Source: an uncultured Leucothrix sp. (GTDB lineage Bacteria; Pseudomonadota; Gammaproteobacteria; Thiotrichales; Thiotrichaceae). Taken from it: 5,471 nt of DNA. The stretch's first letter is position 1; every line of letters begins with the position of its first letter. The notes under the pieces are model-generated. The model had not been told where the DNA came from. It saw only the letters and a program-made list of their open reading frames with translations, and did not search any database. Both the position numbers and the translations under genes were made by a program. Positions 1 through 5,156 of the stretch are shown in pieces. The stretch is taken from NCBI GenBank assembly GCA_938004025.1, contig CALKXC010000025.1, positions 1 to 5,471 of the forward strand, given 5' to 3'.

Positions 1-101
1 AACCCTTCAATATCTAAAAAATGTTTTAATTGCCCATCTTGCGTGAGCTGAAGAGAGGCCGGCAATGCGCCGGGGACTAGTTTTTCGTTAGTTATGCTCA
101 C
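1..101 (-). CDS. pyrB: aspartate carbamoyltransferase catalytic subunit, N-terminal part (cut by the left edge)
   Basis: The first 33 codons of a gene that runs off the left edge. PyrB joins carbamoyl phosphate and aspartate to make carbamoyl-aspartate, the committed step of pyrimidine synthesis in the cytoplasm. What is visible is the stretch SLQLTQDGQLKHFLDIEG (residues about 16-33), which resembles the N-terminus of Pseudomonas-type PyrB (LQLN..GQLRHFL.L.GL). No catalytic motif is in the window. The start is a GTG at 101-99, inside the end of pyrR, giving a 14-nt overlap. An in-frame TGA lies five codons upstream, so GTG is the only conventional start before a TTG at codon 13. No strong ribosome binding site precedes it, so translation is probably coupled to pyrR. 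Identity rests on the short peptide plus position directly after pyrR, which is the known Pseudomonas order. Confidence 0.85.
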   Translation of the reverse strand, partial: MSITNEKLVPGALPASLQLTQDGQLKHFLDIEG

Positions 102-603
102 GTCGAATAATGCTCATTTCGAGTTGATCCGGACCTGTCACCTGCAAGTATTCGGCAGGTTCCAGCACATGCTTTACCCCCACTACTTGAGCCTCGATAG
201 GAAGCTCACGATTACCACGGTCAATTAGCACCACCAAGGTTATAGAAGCGGGTCGCCCATAGTCAAACAGCTCGTTCATCGCTGCTCGTATGGTGCGGCC
301 GGAGTATAATACATCATCCACAAGAATGATGTGTCTCCCTTCAACGGATAATGGCATCACTGACGGCTTAAGCTGAGCTTTTAGGCCATGACTGGAAAAA
401 TCATCCCGATAAAAGCCGCTATTTAATTCTCCTAACGGCTCTTCAATTTCCATCGTTTTATGCAATCGACGAGCAACCAATACGCCGCCTGAGTGAATTC
501 CAACCATGACTGGGGAGGTTATTTGCTCCTCAGCTAAGTAATTAGTTAGATCAGATTGCATAGCAATCAACATTTTGTCGATGCGTTTGTTATCGAATAA
601 CAT
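88..603 (-). CDS. pyrR: PyrR, bifunctional pyrimidine regulator / uracil phosphoribosyltransferase family
   Basis: A 171-residue protein of the type I phosphoribosyltransferase fold, the usual length for PyrR. The PRPP-binding signature ILVDDVLYSGRT is at residues 93-104. Other PyrR-like blocks are VGIHSGGVLVARRL (34-47), GFYRDDF (63-69) and LIDRGNRELPIEAQVVGVKH (126-145). In Bacillus, PyrR binds pyr mRNA to cause attenuation in response to UMP and also has uracil phosphoribosyltransferase activity. In gammaproteobacteria the gene sits before pyrB, but its regulatory mechanism and enzyme activity are less certain, so the RNA-binding role is inferred from the family. It lies 26 nt after ruvX and overlaps pyrB by 14 nt. 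That 26-nt gap is too short for a Bacillus-style attenuator. The ATG start is preceded by a pyrimidine-rich leader with only a weak GGA as Shine-Dalgarno, suggesting coupling to ruvX or weak initiation. Confidence 0.95.
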   Translation of the reverse strand: MLFDNKRIDKMLIAMQSDLTNYLAEEQITSPVMVGIHSGGVLVARRLHKTMEIEEPLGELNSGFYRDDFSSHGLKAQLKPSVMPLSVEGRHIILVDDVLYSGRTIRAAMNELFDYGRPASITLVVLIDRGNRELPIEAQVVGVKHVLEPAEYLQVTGPDQLEMSIIRREHN

Positions 604-622
604 AGGAAAATTCCAGGAAAAT
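604..622 (-). repeat. 8-bp direct repeat in the pyrR leader
   Basis: On the minus strand the pyrR leader reads ATTTTCCT-GGA-ATTTTCCT and ends exactly at the pyrR ATG. The two 8-nt copies (622-615 and 611-604) flank a GGA, the only Shine-Dalgarno-like element, which sits 8 nt from the start codon. It could be a protein or RNA recognition site, or chance in an AT-rich spacer. No function is known. Confidence 0.4.
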
Positions 623-629
623 AATCGCT

Positions 630-1052
630 TTATTGGCTTTGATACCAGTTTTCAAAAATTATGACCGCCGAAACACGATCAACTTCTTCTTTACTGACTT
701 TCTGCTTTCGACCCGCTTGACGAACCTGCTTCAGCCTTCGACCTGCTTCAATAGAACTAAACTGCTCATTAGCTTGAGCAACAGGCAAATTATAACGCCC
801 ATTGAGTTGATTGCAGAATTTTTCTATAGGGGCGGAAAGCTCAGTATCATCGCCATTTAATTGCTTCGGCATACCCACTACAAATTGTGAGGGATTCCAT
901 TTTTCAATTAAGCGGGTTATACCTTTCCAATCAGGCTTACCGGGGGTCGCACTTATCAGCGTTTCTTCTGGGGAAGCTGTGCCCACGATAGTGTTACCAA
1001 TAGCTACGCCGGTACGCTTTAAACCAAAGTCAAAAATAAGAACGGTAGACAT
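630..1052 (-). CDS. ruvX: RuvX/YqgF family, putative pre-16S rRNA nuclease (Holliday-junction-resolvase-like)
   Basis: A 140-residue RNase H-fold protein, close in length to E. coli YqgF (138). YqgF is implicated in processing the 5' end of 16S rRNA, and homologs were also described as Holliday junction resolvases. Family blocks are in order: FDFGLKRTGVAIG (7-19) with catalytic-type D8; TPGKPDW (36-42); VVGMPKQLNG (58-67); NEQFSSIEAG (95-104), the position of the family's DER(L/F)(T/S) motif; and EVDRVSAVIIFE (123-134) with acidic D125. In the third block Asp and Arg of DER are replaced by Asn95 and Gln97, while Glu96 is kept. D8, E96 and D125 therefore still make an acidic triad. The ATG lies 3 nt after the yqgE stop, which implies translational coupling; pyrR follows after 26 nt. 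The order yqgE-ruvX is widespread in gammaproteobacteria. Confidence 0.93.
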   Translation of the reverse strand: MSTVLIFDFGLKRTGVAIGNTIVGTASPEETLISATPGKPDWKGITRLIEKWNPSQFVVGMPKQLNGDDTELSAPIEKFCNQLNGRYNLPVAQANEQFSSIEAGRRLKQVRQAGRKQKVSKEEVDRVSAVIIFENWYQSQ

Positions 1053-1055
1053 CTT

Positions 1056-1622
1056 TCAGGCATGACCTACTGAATCACTCATCAAATTTACATCAACACC
1101 CAGTGTTTTGGCAGCACTTGTCCAACGCTCACTGTAAGGAGTATCAAATAAAATAGCATGATCAACAGGGCAAGTTAGCCAAGCATTCTGCTTGAGCTCA
1201 TCCTCAACCTGTCCGGGAGACCAACTGGCGCACCCCAAAGCTAGTAAGAAGTTATCGGGACCATCGCCAATAGCAATTGCATCAAGAATATCTTTCGAAG
1301 AGGTGATAGCAAGATCATCTGTGATCTTAAGCGTGCCTTCCCAAACACGGTCAGTATCATGCAGTACAAAGCCTTGACTAGATTGCACGGGCCCACCGTT
1401 CACCGCGGTAGAATCTAAAAGGGTTTGCTCGATGGAAGCAATCTCGAGCTGCTGAAACAAATCACCAATCGTAATTTCAATCGGTCGATTAATCGTCACA
1501 CCAAAACAGCCTTCATCATTGTGTTCACAAATTATTGTCACTGTGCGCGCGAAATTTGGATCATCCATTGCAGGCATGGCGATCAATAATTGATTACTTA
1601 AGTTAGATGATGTCAGCAACAT
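1056..1622 (-). CDS. yqgE: YqgE/AlgH family protein (UPF0301, DUF179)
   Basis: A 188-residue cytoplasmic protein with no signal peptide or membrane segment, typical of the YqgE/AlgH family. Diagnostic blocks are LIAMPAMDDPNFARTVTIIC (13-32) followed by EHN and INRP (44-47), NGGPVQSSQGFVLH (75-88), ITSSKDILDAIA (106-117), and LLALGCASWSPGQVEDEL (126-143) with NAWL (146-149). In Pseudomonas the gene is algH, linked genetically to alginate regulation, but the biochemical role is unsettled, so no function is assigned. It starts 23 nt after the tonB stop and ends 3 nt before ruvX. The start ATG is preceded by GAGG at about 14 nt, a longer spacing than ideal. The frequent glycine or alanine after LLALG is cysteine here (Cys131), which does not disturb the motif. 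Identification is secure; function is not. Confidence 0.95.
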   Translation of the reverse strand: MLLTSSNLSNQLLIAMPAMDDPNFARTVTIICEHNDEGCFGVTINRPIEITIGDLFQQLEIASIEQTLLDSTAVNGGPVQSSQGFVLHDTDRVWEGTLKITDDLAITSSKDILDAIAIGDGPDNFLLALGCASWSPGQVEDELKQNAWLTCPVDHAILFDTPYSERWTSAAKTLGVDVNLMSDSVGHA

Positions 1623-1639
1623 TTAGGGGCTAGTAGCCT

Positions 1640-1655
1640 CACAAATCATTTTGTG
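1640..1655 (-). repeat. small hairpin with the tonB stop codon in its loop
   Basis: On the minus strand, CACAAA-ATGA-TTTGTG forms a perfect 6-bp stem with a 4-nt loop, and the tonB TGA (1648-1646) is in the loop. No T-tract follows, so it is not a convincing terminator, and the operon appears to continue into yqgE. It may slow the ribosome or processing enzymes at the gene junction, or be chance. Confidence 0.35.
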
Positions 1656-2533
1656 GTGAATGACGTCCTACCGTTTTCCTTATGAAAAACCATCGAACGA
1701 GTAATATTCAATCGGTCGTACTTTTGACGTATGTCTTTTGGTAACGGTTCATAAGGGGCAGCTAGCTTAACAATTCTCAAGGCTGCTTTATCCAAAACCC
1801 GACTACCCGATGATACATCAATCTGCATTTCAACAACACGGCCAGAACGGTCTAAAGTTGCGTTAAGAATCAAAGTGCCGCTTAGACTTAAGCGAATTGC
1901 TTCGTTAGGGAAGTTGATATTCCCTATTCTTTCCAACTTCTTTGCCCAATTATTAATGTAACGAGCTTCAACTGAGCTTTTCGCGCTGATAGAGTCGACA
2001 AAGTGAATACGTGGGCGTCTTGCATAACGTTGCTCTTGCTCGCTAGTTTCAGCCATTAACATTCTAATTTCTTCAGATTTCTCAGAAACCTCTGCATTTC
2101 TAATCGTTGGCTCCTGAATTTCTTCCTCAATAATTTGCTTATTGATTTTCTTTTGTGTTTTGCCTTTGGTCGTTAGTACTTGAGGCTTAGGCTTTGGAGT
2201 GACTTCTGGTGCTGACTCTTCGCTCGCAAAAGTTTGGTTGCCATCTGTTGTATTTGGGTTTTCAGAGGCAAGTGGGCTGGTAATACGCTTCTTTTCATCC
2301 AGTGTTCCACCACCCTCCTGATTTGCTTGTGCAATAAAATCAGCATCTTTAGGTGCAAACTCGGAACTTGTATTCACAAGAGTGATATCCAGCAAAGTGC
2401 TTTTTCTAACCGGATTGGGTTCGGGCATCATAAAGCCTGTTGCAAAAATTAATACTGCGTGCAAAAAAAGCGCCACAGGTAAACTAGTGAACATAGGGCT
2501 CTTTTGAGCTTTATTTGAAAAAGTATCAGACAT
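1646..2533 (-). CDS. tonB: TonB-family energy transducer (TonB3-like)
   Basis: A membrane-anchored periplasmic protein that, by family, passes proton-motive force from an ExbB/ExbD complex to outer-membrane receptors. The preferred start is ATG at 2533-2531 (295 residues), because a GGTGAG lies 7 nt upstream; a GTG at 2545 would add four residues. From the ATG, a short cytoplasmic tail leads to one transmembrane segment (about 17-36, LPVALFLHAVLIFATGFM), which contains a histidine like His20 of E. coli TonB. A hydrophilic Glu/Lys/Thr-rich linker follows (about 40-180), less proline-rich than in classical TonB. The C-terminal TonB domain (about 185-285) has YINNWAKKLERIGNINFP, LSGTLILNATLDRSG, SSGSRVLDKAALRIV and AAPYEPLP. 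Position before algH-ruvX-pyrR matches P. aeruginosa tonB3 (PA0406), linked to twitching motility. No exbB or exbD is nearby, so its partner complex is unknown. Confidence 0.92.
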   Translation of the reverse strand: MSDTFSNKAQKSPMFTSLPVALFLHAVLIFATGFMMPEPNPVRKSTLLDITLVNTSSEFAPKDADFIAQANQEGGGTLDEKKRITSPLASENPNTTDGNQTFASEESAPEVTPKPKPQVLTTKGKTQKKINKQIIEEEIQEPTIRNAEVSEKSEEIRMLMAETSEQEQRYARRPRIHFVDSISAKSSVEARYINNWAKKLERIGNINFPNEAIRLSLSGTLILNATLDRSGRVVEMQIDVSSGSRVLDKAALRIVKLAAPYEPLPKDIRQKYDRLNITRSMVFHKENGRTSFTTK

Positions 2534-2540
2534 TGGGCGA

Positions 2541-2546
2541 CTCACC
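2541..2546 (-). promoter_or_regulatory. ribosome binding site for tonB
   Basis: GGTGAG on the minus strand, 7 nt upstream of ATG 2533-2531. The alternative GTG at 2545-2543 lies inside this element and has no good Shine-Dalgarno of its own, so the site decides the start in favour of the ATG. Confidence 0.65.
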
Positions 2547-2591
2547 GTTGACTATTGTTTTTATTTTCGCGTCTTATTGATTTAGCGTAAC

Positions 2592-2620
2592 TATATAATA
2601 ACCTTTCGTCAATATACCAA
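2592..2620 (-). promoter_or_regulatory. possible sigma-70-type promoter of the tonB-yqgE-ruvX-pyrR-pyrB operon
   Basis: In the roughly 106-nt gap between the acyltransferase stop and tonB, the minus strand has TTGGTA (2620-2615), a 17-nt spacer, and TATATA (2597-2592), each matching 4 of 6 consensus bases. A second -35-like element, TTGACG (2612-2607), lies within the spacer but pairs with a poorer -10 (TACGCT). The predicted leader would be about 50 nt. The site is AT-rich, so weak matches are expected by chance. The change from tightly packed genes to this gap is the better argument that a promoter lies here. Confidence 0.4.
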
Positions 2621-2631
2621 GACCAAACCTA

Positions 2632-2649
2632 CTTCTATATTAATAGAAG
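2632..2649 (-). repeat. 7-bp inverted repeat over the acyltransferase stop codon; weak terminator candidate
   Basis: On the minus strand CTTCTAT-TAAT-ATAGAAG is a perfect 7-bp stem with a 4-nt loop that carries the TAA stop (2642-2640). The stem is AT-rich and is followed by TAGGTTTGG rather than a T-run, so rho-independent termination on the minus strand is doubtful. Read on the plus strand it is followed shortly by six T residues, but no plus-strand gene is there to terminate. It may mark the 3' end of the hemH-acyltransferase transcript. Confidence 0.35.
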
Positions 2650-3560
2650 GGACTTTTTTCCGGTGGGGTAGTCCTGAAGAACTTCATGACCCATAAATAT
2701 TGCTCAGGGCTTTGCATCACCAGCTTTTCCAGTGCACGGTTAAGTGCAGTAGCATCATTACCGTTGTCATTACTAGGATAATCTGCAGGCATTGCTTCTA
2801 ATCTTAGTTGATATTGGCGACTAAACTCATCAAAAGCAACAAAACCAGCGACAGCTTTTGCGCCACCTAATTTCGCCAATCGAGCGGGCGTTGTAAGGGT
2901 TGCTTTATCGCGTTTAAAGAAAGGAGCAAATACCGCATTATCCAATCCTAGGTCTTCATCAGGAAGAAATATCATGATTCTTTTGCTTTTTATAGCGCGA
3001 ATTAGCGGCCTCAAACCATCGTCTCTTGAAACCACAAAATCAACGAAGCGACAGCGGCTTCTTGCGATCATCCAATCAATCACAGGATTAGCAGAAGGCT
3101 TGTATGAACCAAAGCTTTTATAATCAGTTGACAGAGCAATCGCAGCAAATTCAAGCATCACACTATGCGCTAACATTAGAATGACCGGCTGATCATTGCC
3201 AATATCTGCGAGAAGCTTTTCACCCTCAATATTTACCATTCTTTTTAAGCGGCTTTTGCTAGCAAAAAATAACAAACTGTAATCAACTAACGCCTTACCG
3301 TACCAACCAAGATTACTTCGCACTTTATCTTGCAGATCACTTTCTGAAGCATTTGGGAAAACTTGCCGAAGGTTCTTTTCAACAACAACTTTGCGCTTTT
3401 GATTGTTTTTATAAAGATAGGCACCAATAGCATCACCGAAGGCATGCCGAGCCGAACTTGGCAACAAACTCAGGATTGCGGCCAATATCAGCCCTAACCA
3501 ACTAATGATATATTTAGGGTGGAGTAATGAAATTTTGAATTTTATGTTTTTATCAGGCAC
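2640..3560 (-). CDS. LpxL/HtrB-family lipid A biosynthesis acyltransferase
   Basis: By family, an inner-membrane enzyme that adds a secondary acyl chain from acyl-ACP to a lipid A precursor. The preferred start is GTG 3560-3558 (306 residues), because AGGTGA lies 7 nt upstream; a GTG at 3587 would add nine residues but has no nearby Shine-Dalgarno. Features, numbered from the 3560 start: a hydrophobic anchor at about 18-34; the HX4E catalytic motif in LMLAHSVMLE (H132, E137); NPVIDW (158-163); SRDDGLRPLI (178-187); FLPDEDLG...VFAPFF (198-215), like the PDxD...VFvPFF block; and PEQYLWVMKFFRTTPP (295-310). The last block usually reads YxWxHRRFKTRP, so its basic cluster is reduced here. The chain length and position acylated cannot be told, so no lpx symbol is given. 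It begins 2 or 29 nt after hemH, depending on the start, and is probably co-transcribed with it. Confidence 0.88.
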   Translation of the reverse strand: MPDKNIKFKISLLHPKYIISWLGLILAAILSLLPSSARHAFGDAIGAYLYKNNQKRKVVVEKNLRQVFPNASESDLQDKVRSNLGWYGKALVDYSLLFFASKSRLKRMVNIEGEKLLADIGNDQPVILMLAHSVMLEFAAIALSTDYKSFGSYKPSANPVIDWMIARSRCRFVDFVVSRDDGLRPLIRAIKSKRIMIFLPDEDLGLDNAVFAPFFKRDKATLTTPARLAKLGGAKAVAGFVAFDEFSRQYQLRLEAMPADYPSNDNGNDATALNRALEKLVMQSPEQYLWVMKFFRTTPPEKSPFY

Positions 3561-3567
3561 TTCTACG

Positions 3568-3573
3568 TCACCT
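3568..3573 (-). promoter_or_regulatory. ribosome binding site for the acyltransferase
   Basis: AGGTGA on the minus strand, a six-base match to the anti-Shine-Dalgarno complement, 7 nt upstream of GTG 3560-3558. The upstream GTG at 3587 has no comparable site and lies 2 nt after the hemH stop, so this element favours the internal start. Confidence 0.6.
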
Positions 3574-3589
3574 TTATTCGTTGGCACAG

Positions 3590-4702
3590 CTACTGTTTAG
3601 CTCCCATTGATTTCGCTAAATCTTGAGTAATTTTATCATGCGCCTGAGCAGCCGACTCAGTCCAATCCGGACTCATCTCTGGCCAACCCTGCGTATGCTG
3701 CTGCACTAAATCTGCAAGCACATGAATGTGTTCTGGCTCGTCGTTCAAAGCAGGGATATAAGTGTATTTTTCCCCACCTGCTTCTTCAAAGACCTCGCGA
3801 TTTTCACCCGCAATTTCTTCAAGCGTTTCTAGGCAGTCCGAGGAAAAGCCAGGGCAAACAACATCAACCCCTTTAACGCCATCTTTTGCTAACGCCTCAA
3901 GTGTCTTATCCGTGTAAGGTTTCAGCCATTCTGCACGGCCGAAGCGCGATTGAAATGTCACTAACCATTGCTCTAGGTTCAGCTCTAAAGCTTCAGCCAA
4001 CAATCGCCCCGTCTTATGACATTGACAATGGTAAGGGTCGCCTAGTTCAAGGTTACGTCGAGGCAGACCATGAAATGACATCACCAGCTTTTCATTTTGC
4101 CCGTGCTCTGCCCAGTGTTTTTTGACACTGTTAGCTAACGCTTCGATATAGTTTGGGTTGTCATGATACTGATTTACAAATCGAATTTCTGGCAGCCAAC
4201 GCCAACGCTTCATTTCTTTACTCACTGCATCATACGTAGTCGCCGTCGTTGCAGCAGAGTACTGAGGATAGAGTGGCAAAACTAAAAGCCTTCTAGCCCC
4301 TTTGGCGCGCAAGTTTCTTAAGCCTTGCAGTATTGAAGGGTTGCCATAACGCATGGCTAACTCCACATGCACGGGCGCATTCACCCTAACATTCATCTCT
4401 GCCTGCAAGGCCTGTTGCTGCAATTTTCCATACTTGAGTAGAGGCGAACCGGCTTCTTCCCAAACTGAGGCGTAAAGCTTGGCGCTTTTAGCGGGACGAG
4501 TTCGTAAAATAATGCCGTTTAGAATGCACCACCAAATTACCTTAGGTATTTCAACTACCCTACCATCGGAGAGAAATTCTTTTAGGTAGCGCCTCACTGC
4601 CTTAGTCGTTGGCTCATCCGGTGTTCCTAGGTTTACAATTAGAACCCCAAGACTTTCCGACTTTCCGTGAAAAAAATTCTCATCGTGACTAAATCGACTC
4701 AT
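3590..4702 (-). CDS. hemH: ferrochelatase (protoheme ferro-lyase)
   Basis: Inserts ferrous iron into protoporphyrin IX to make protoheme, the last step of heme synthesis, at the cytoplasmic face of the inner membrane. The 370-residue protein carries the whole family pattern: VLIVNLGTPDEP (20-31), EFLSDGRVVEIP (42-53), the substrate-cleft stretch LPLYPQYSAATTATT (142-156), VMSFHGLPRRNLELGDPYHC (207-226) with catalytic-type His211, TFQSRFGRAEWLKP (249-262), and CPGFSSDCLETLEEI (283-297), where Glu292 corresponds to the conserved active-site Glu. It is longer than E. coli HemH (320), with about 15 extra residues before the first motif and a C-terminal extension of about 35 residues after HIHVLADLV. 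The ATG at 4702-4700 has GAG 5 nt upstream. It is the first minus-strand gene after the divergent region, and the lipid A acyltransferase gene follows directly. Confidence 0.97.
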   Translation of the reverse strand: MSRFSHDENFFHGKSESLGVLIVNLGTPDEPTTKAVRRYLKEFLSDGRVVEIPKVIWWCILNGIILRTRPAKSAKLYASVWEEAGSPLLKYGKLQQQALQAEMNVRVNAPVHVELAMRYGNPSILQGLRNLRAKGARRLLVLPLYPQYSAATTATTYDAVSKEMKRWRWLPEIRFVNQYHDNPNYIEALANSVKKHWAEHGQNEKLVMSFHGLPRRNLELGDPYHCQCHKTGRLLAEALELNLEQWLVTFQSRFGRAEWLKPYTDKTLEALAKDGVKGVDVVCPGFSSDCLETLEEIAGENREVFEEAGGEKYTYIPALNDEPEHIHVLADLVQQHTQGWPEMSPDWTESAAQAHDKITQDLAKSMGAKQ

Positions 4703-4900
4703 TTATACTCTCAATTTGTGGTTATTTTTTACGCCAAATACGCTTGGTATTTCGATGCGAATAATAGCATATTTGTAATAAGCACAGATATTATCCTTTT
4801 TCTTAACCGATTTAATTATTTAACGAGCTTTAAGGTGGCATTAAATTAGCAGCGGTCTATAATCAACATCCCACTAATTAAAATAGTTTAGGTATTGATT
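4703..4900. other. divergent intergenic region between hemH and rpoZ
   Basis: About 198 nt, AT-rich, holding the promoters for both directions. The rpoZ promoter is clear (separate entry). For hemH the best -10 I see on the minus strand is TATTAT in ATGCTATTATTCGC, without a convincing -35. A GATATTATC palindrome at 4787-4795 is noted but is too short to call a Fur box. A reading frame of 60 codons from GTG 4667 crosses the region but has no support as a gene. Confidence 0.7.
4835..4863 (+). promoter_or_regulatory. sigma-70-type promoter for rpoZ-spoT
   Basis: GTGGCA (4835-4840, four of six matches to TTGACA), a 17-nt spacer, then a perfect TATAAT (4858-4863). An AT-rich stretch at 4811-4824 just upstream could act as an UP element. 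Transcription would start near 4870, leaving a leader of about 30 nt before the rpoZ ATG. Confidence 0.6.
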
Positions 4901-5152
4901 ATGGCCAGAGTCACGGTCGAAGACTGCTTAAAGCACGTTGAAAGTAACTATGCACTCGTGCTGCAGGCTTCCAAGCGCGCCCGCAAAATTGCTGAAGGTG
5001 CAGAACCTCTAGTTGAGCGCGATAATGATAAGCCTTGTGTTATAGCACTTAGAGAGATCGCTGATAACGTCGTTGCGGAAGCAGCTGTAGCGCAAGAAGT
5101 CCTTGTTCCGGGCGAACAACCTGATGCGCTCGAAATAACTATCGAAGCCTGA
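4901..5152 (+). CDS. rpoZ: DNA-directed RNA polymerase omega subunit
   Basis: The small RNA polymerase subunit that helps the beta' subunit fold and assemble and, in E. coli, forms part of a ppGpp binding site. The 83-residue protein opens with MARVTVEDCLKHV (1-13) and contains LVLQASKRARKIAEG (19-33) and NDKPCVIALREIADNVV (41-57), all hallmark omega motifs, with an acidic, variable tail. The reading frame opens at a TTG at 4895, but the ATG at 4901 is the right start: omega proteins begin MARVTVED, and an AGG lies 8 nt before it. spoT starts 4 nt after the stop, the common rpoZ-spoT arrangement. In many relatives gmk lies directly upstream; here rpoZ is first and has its own promoter. Confidence 0.96.
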   Translation: MARVTVEDCLKHVESNYALVLQASKRARKIAEGAEPLVERDNDKPCVIALREIADNVVAEAAVAQEVLVPGEQPDALEITIEA

Positions 5153-5156
5153 CCTA

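Noticed and set aside
61..76. GC-rich inverted repeat CCGGC-GCATT-GCCGG near the pyrB start, considered as an attenuator or terminator
   Set aside because: It is within pyrB codons 10-15, the stem is only 5 bp and no T-tract follows; coding constraint explains it.
633..1065. Two plus-strand frames (633-860 and 811-1065)
   Set aside because: Both are antisense shadows of ruvX, which has a full family motif set on the other strand.
2173..2452. Frames on both strands in the tonB linker region (2173-2358 minus, 2234-2452 plus)
   Set aside because: They lie in the low-complexity linker of tonB, where frames stay open by composition.
2632..2660. Plus-strand terminator reading (AT-rich stem followed by TTTTTT)
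   Set aside because: No plus-strand gene precedes it, and the T-run lies a few bases past the stem inside the acyltransferase coding region.
3886..4125. Plus-strand frame inside hemH
   Set aside because: Antisense to the conserved ferrochelatase core; no independent support.
4787..4795. GATATTATC palindrome upstream of hemH, considered as a Fur box
   Set aside because: Only 9 nt and lacking the repeated GATAAT or 7-1-7 pattern; iron control of hemH is plausible but not shown by this sequence.
4667..4849. 60-codon plus-strand frame with GTG start in the divergent region, hydrophobic in places
   Set aside because: It overlaps the 5' end of hemH antisense, has no Shine-Dalgarno, runs into the rpoZ promoter, and resembles no family I recognise; AT-rich spacer translation explains its composition.
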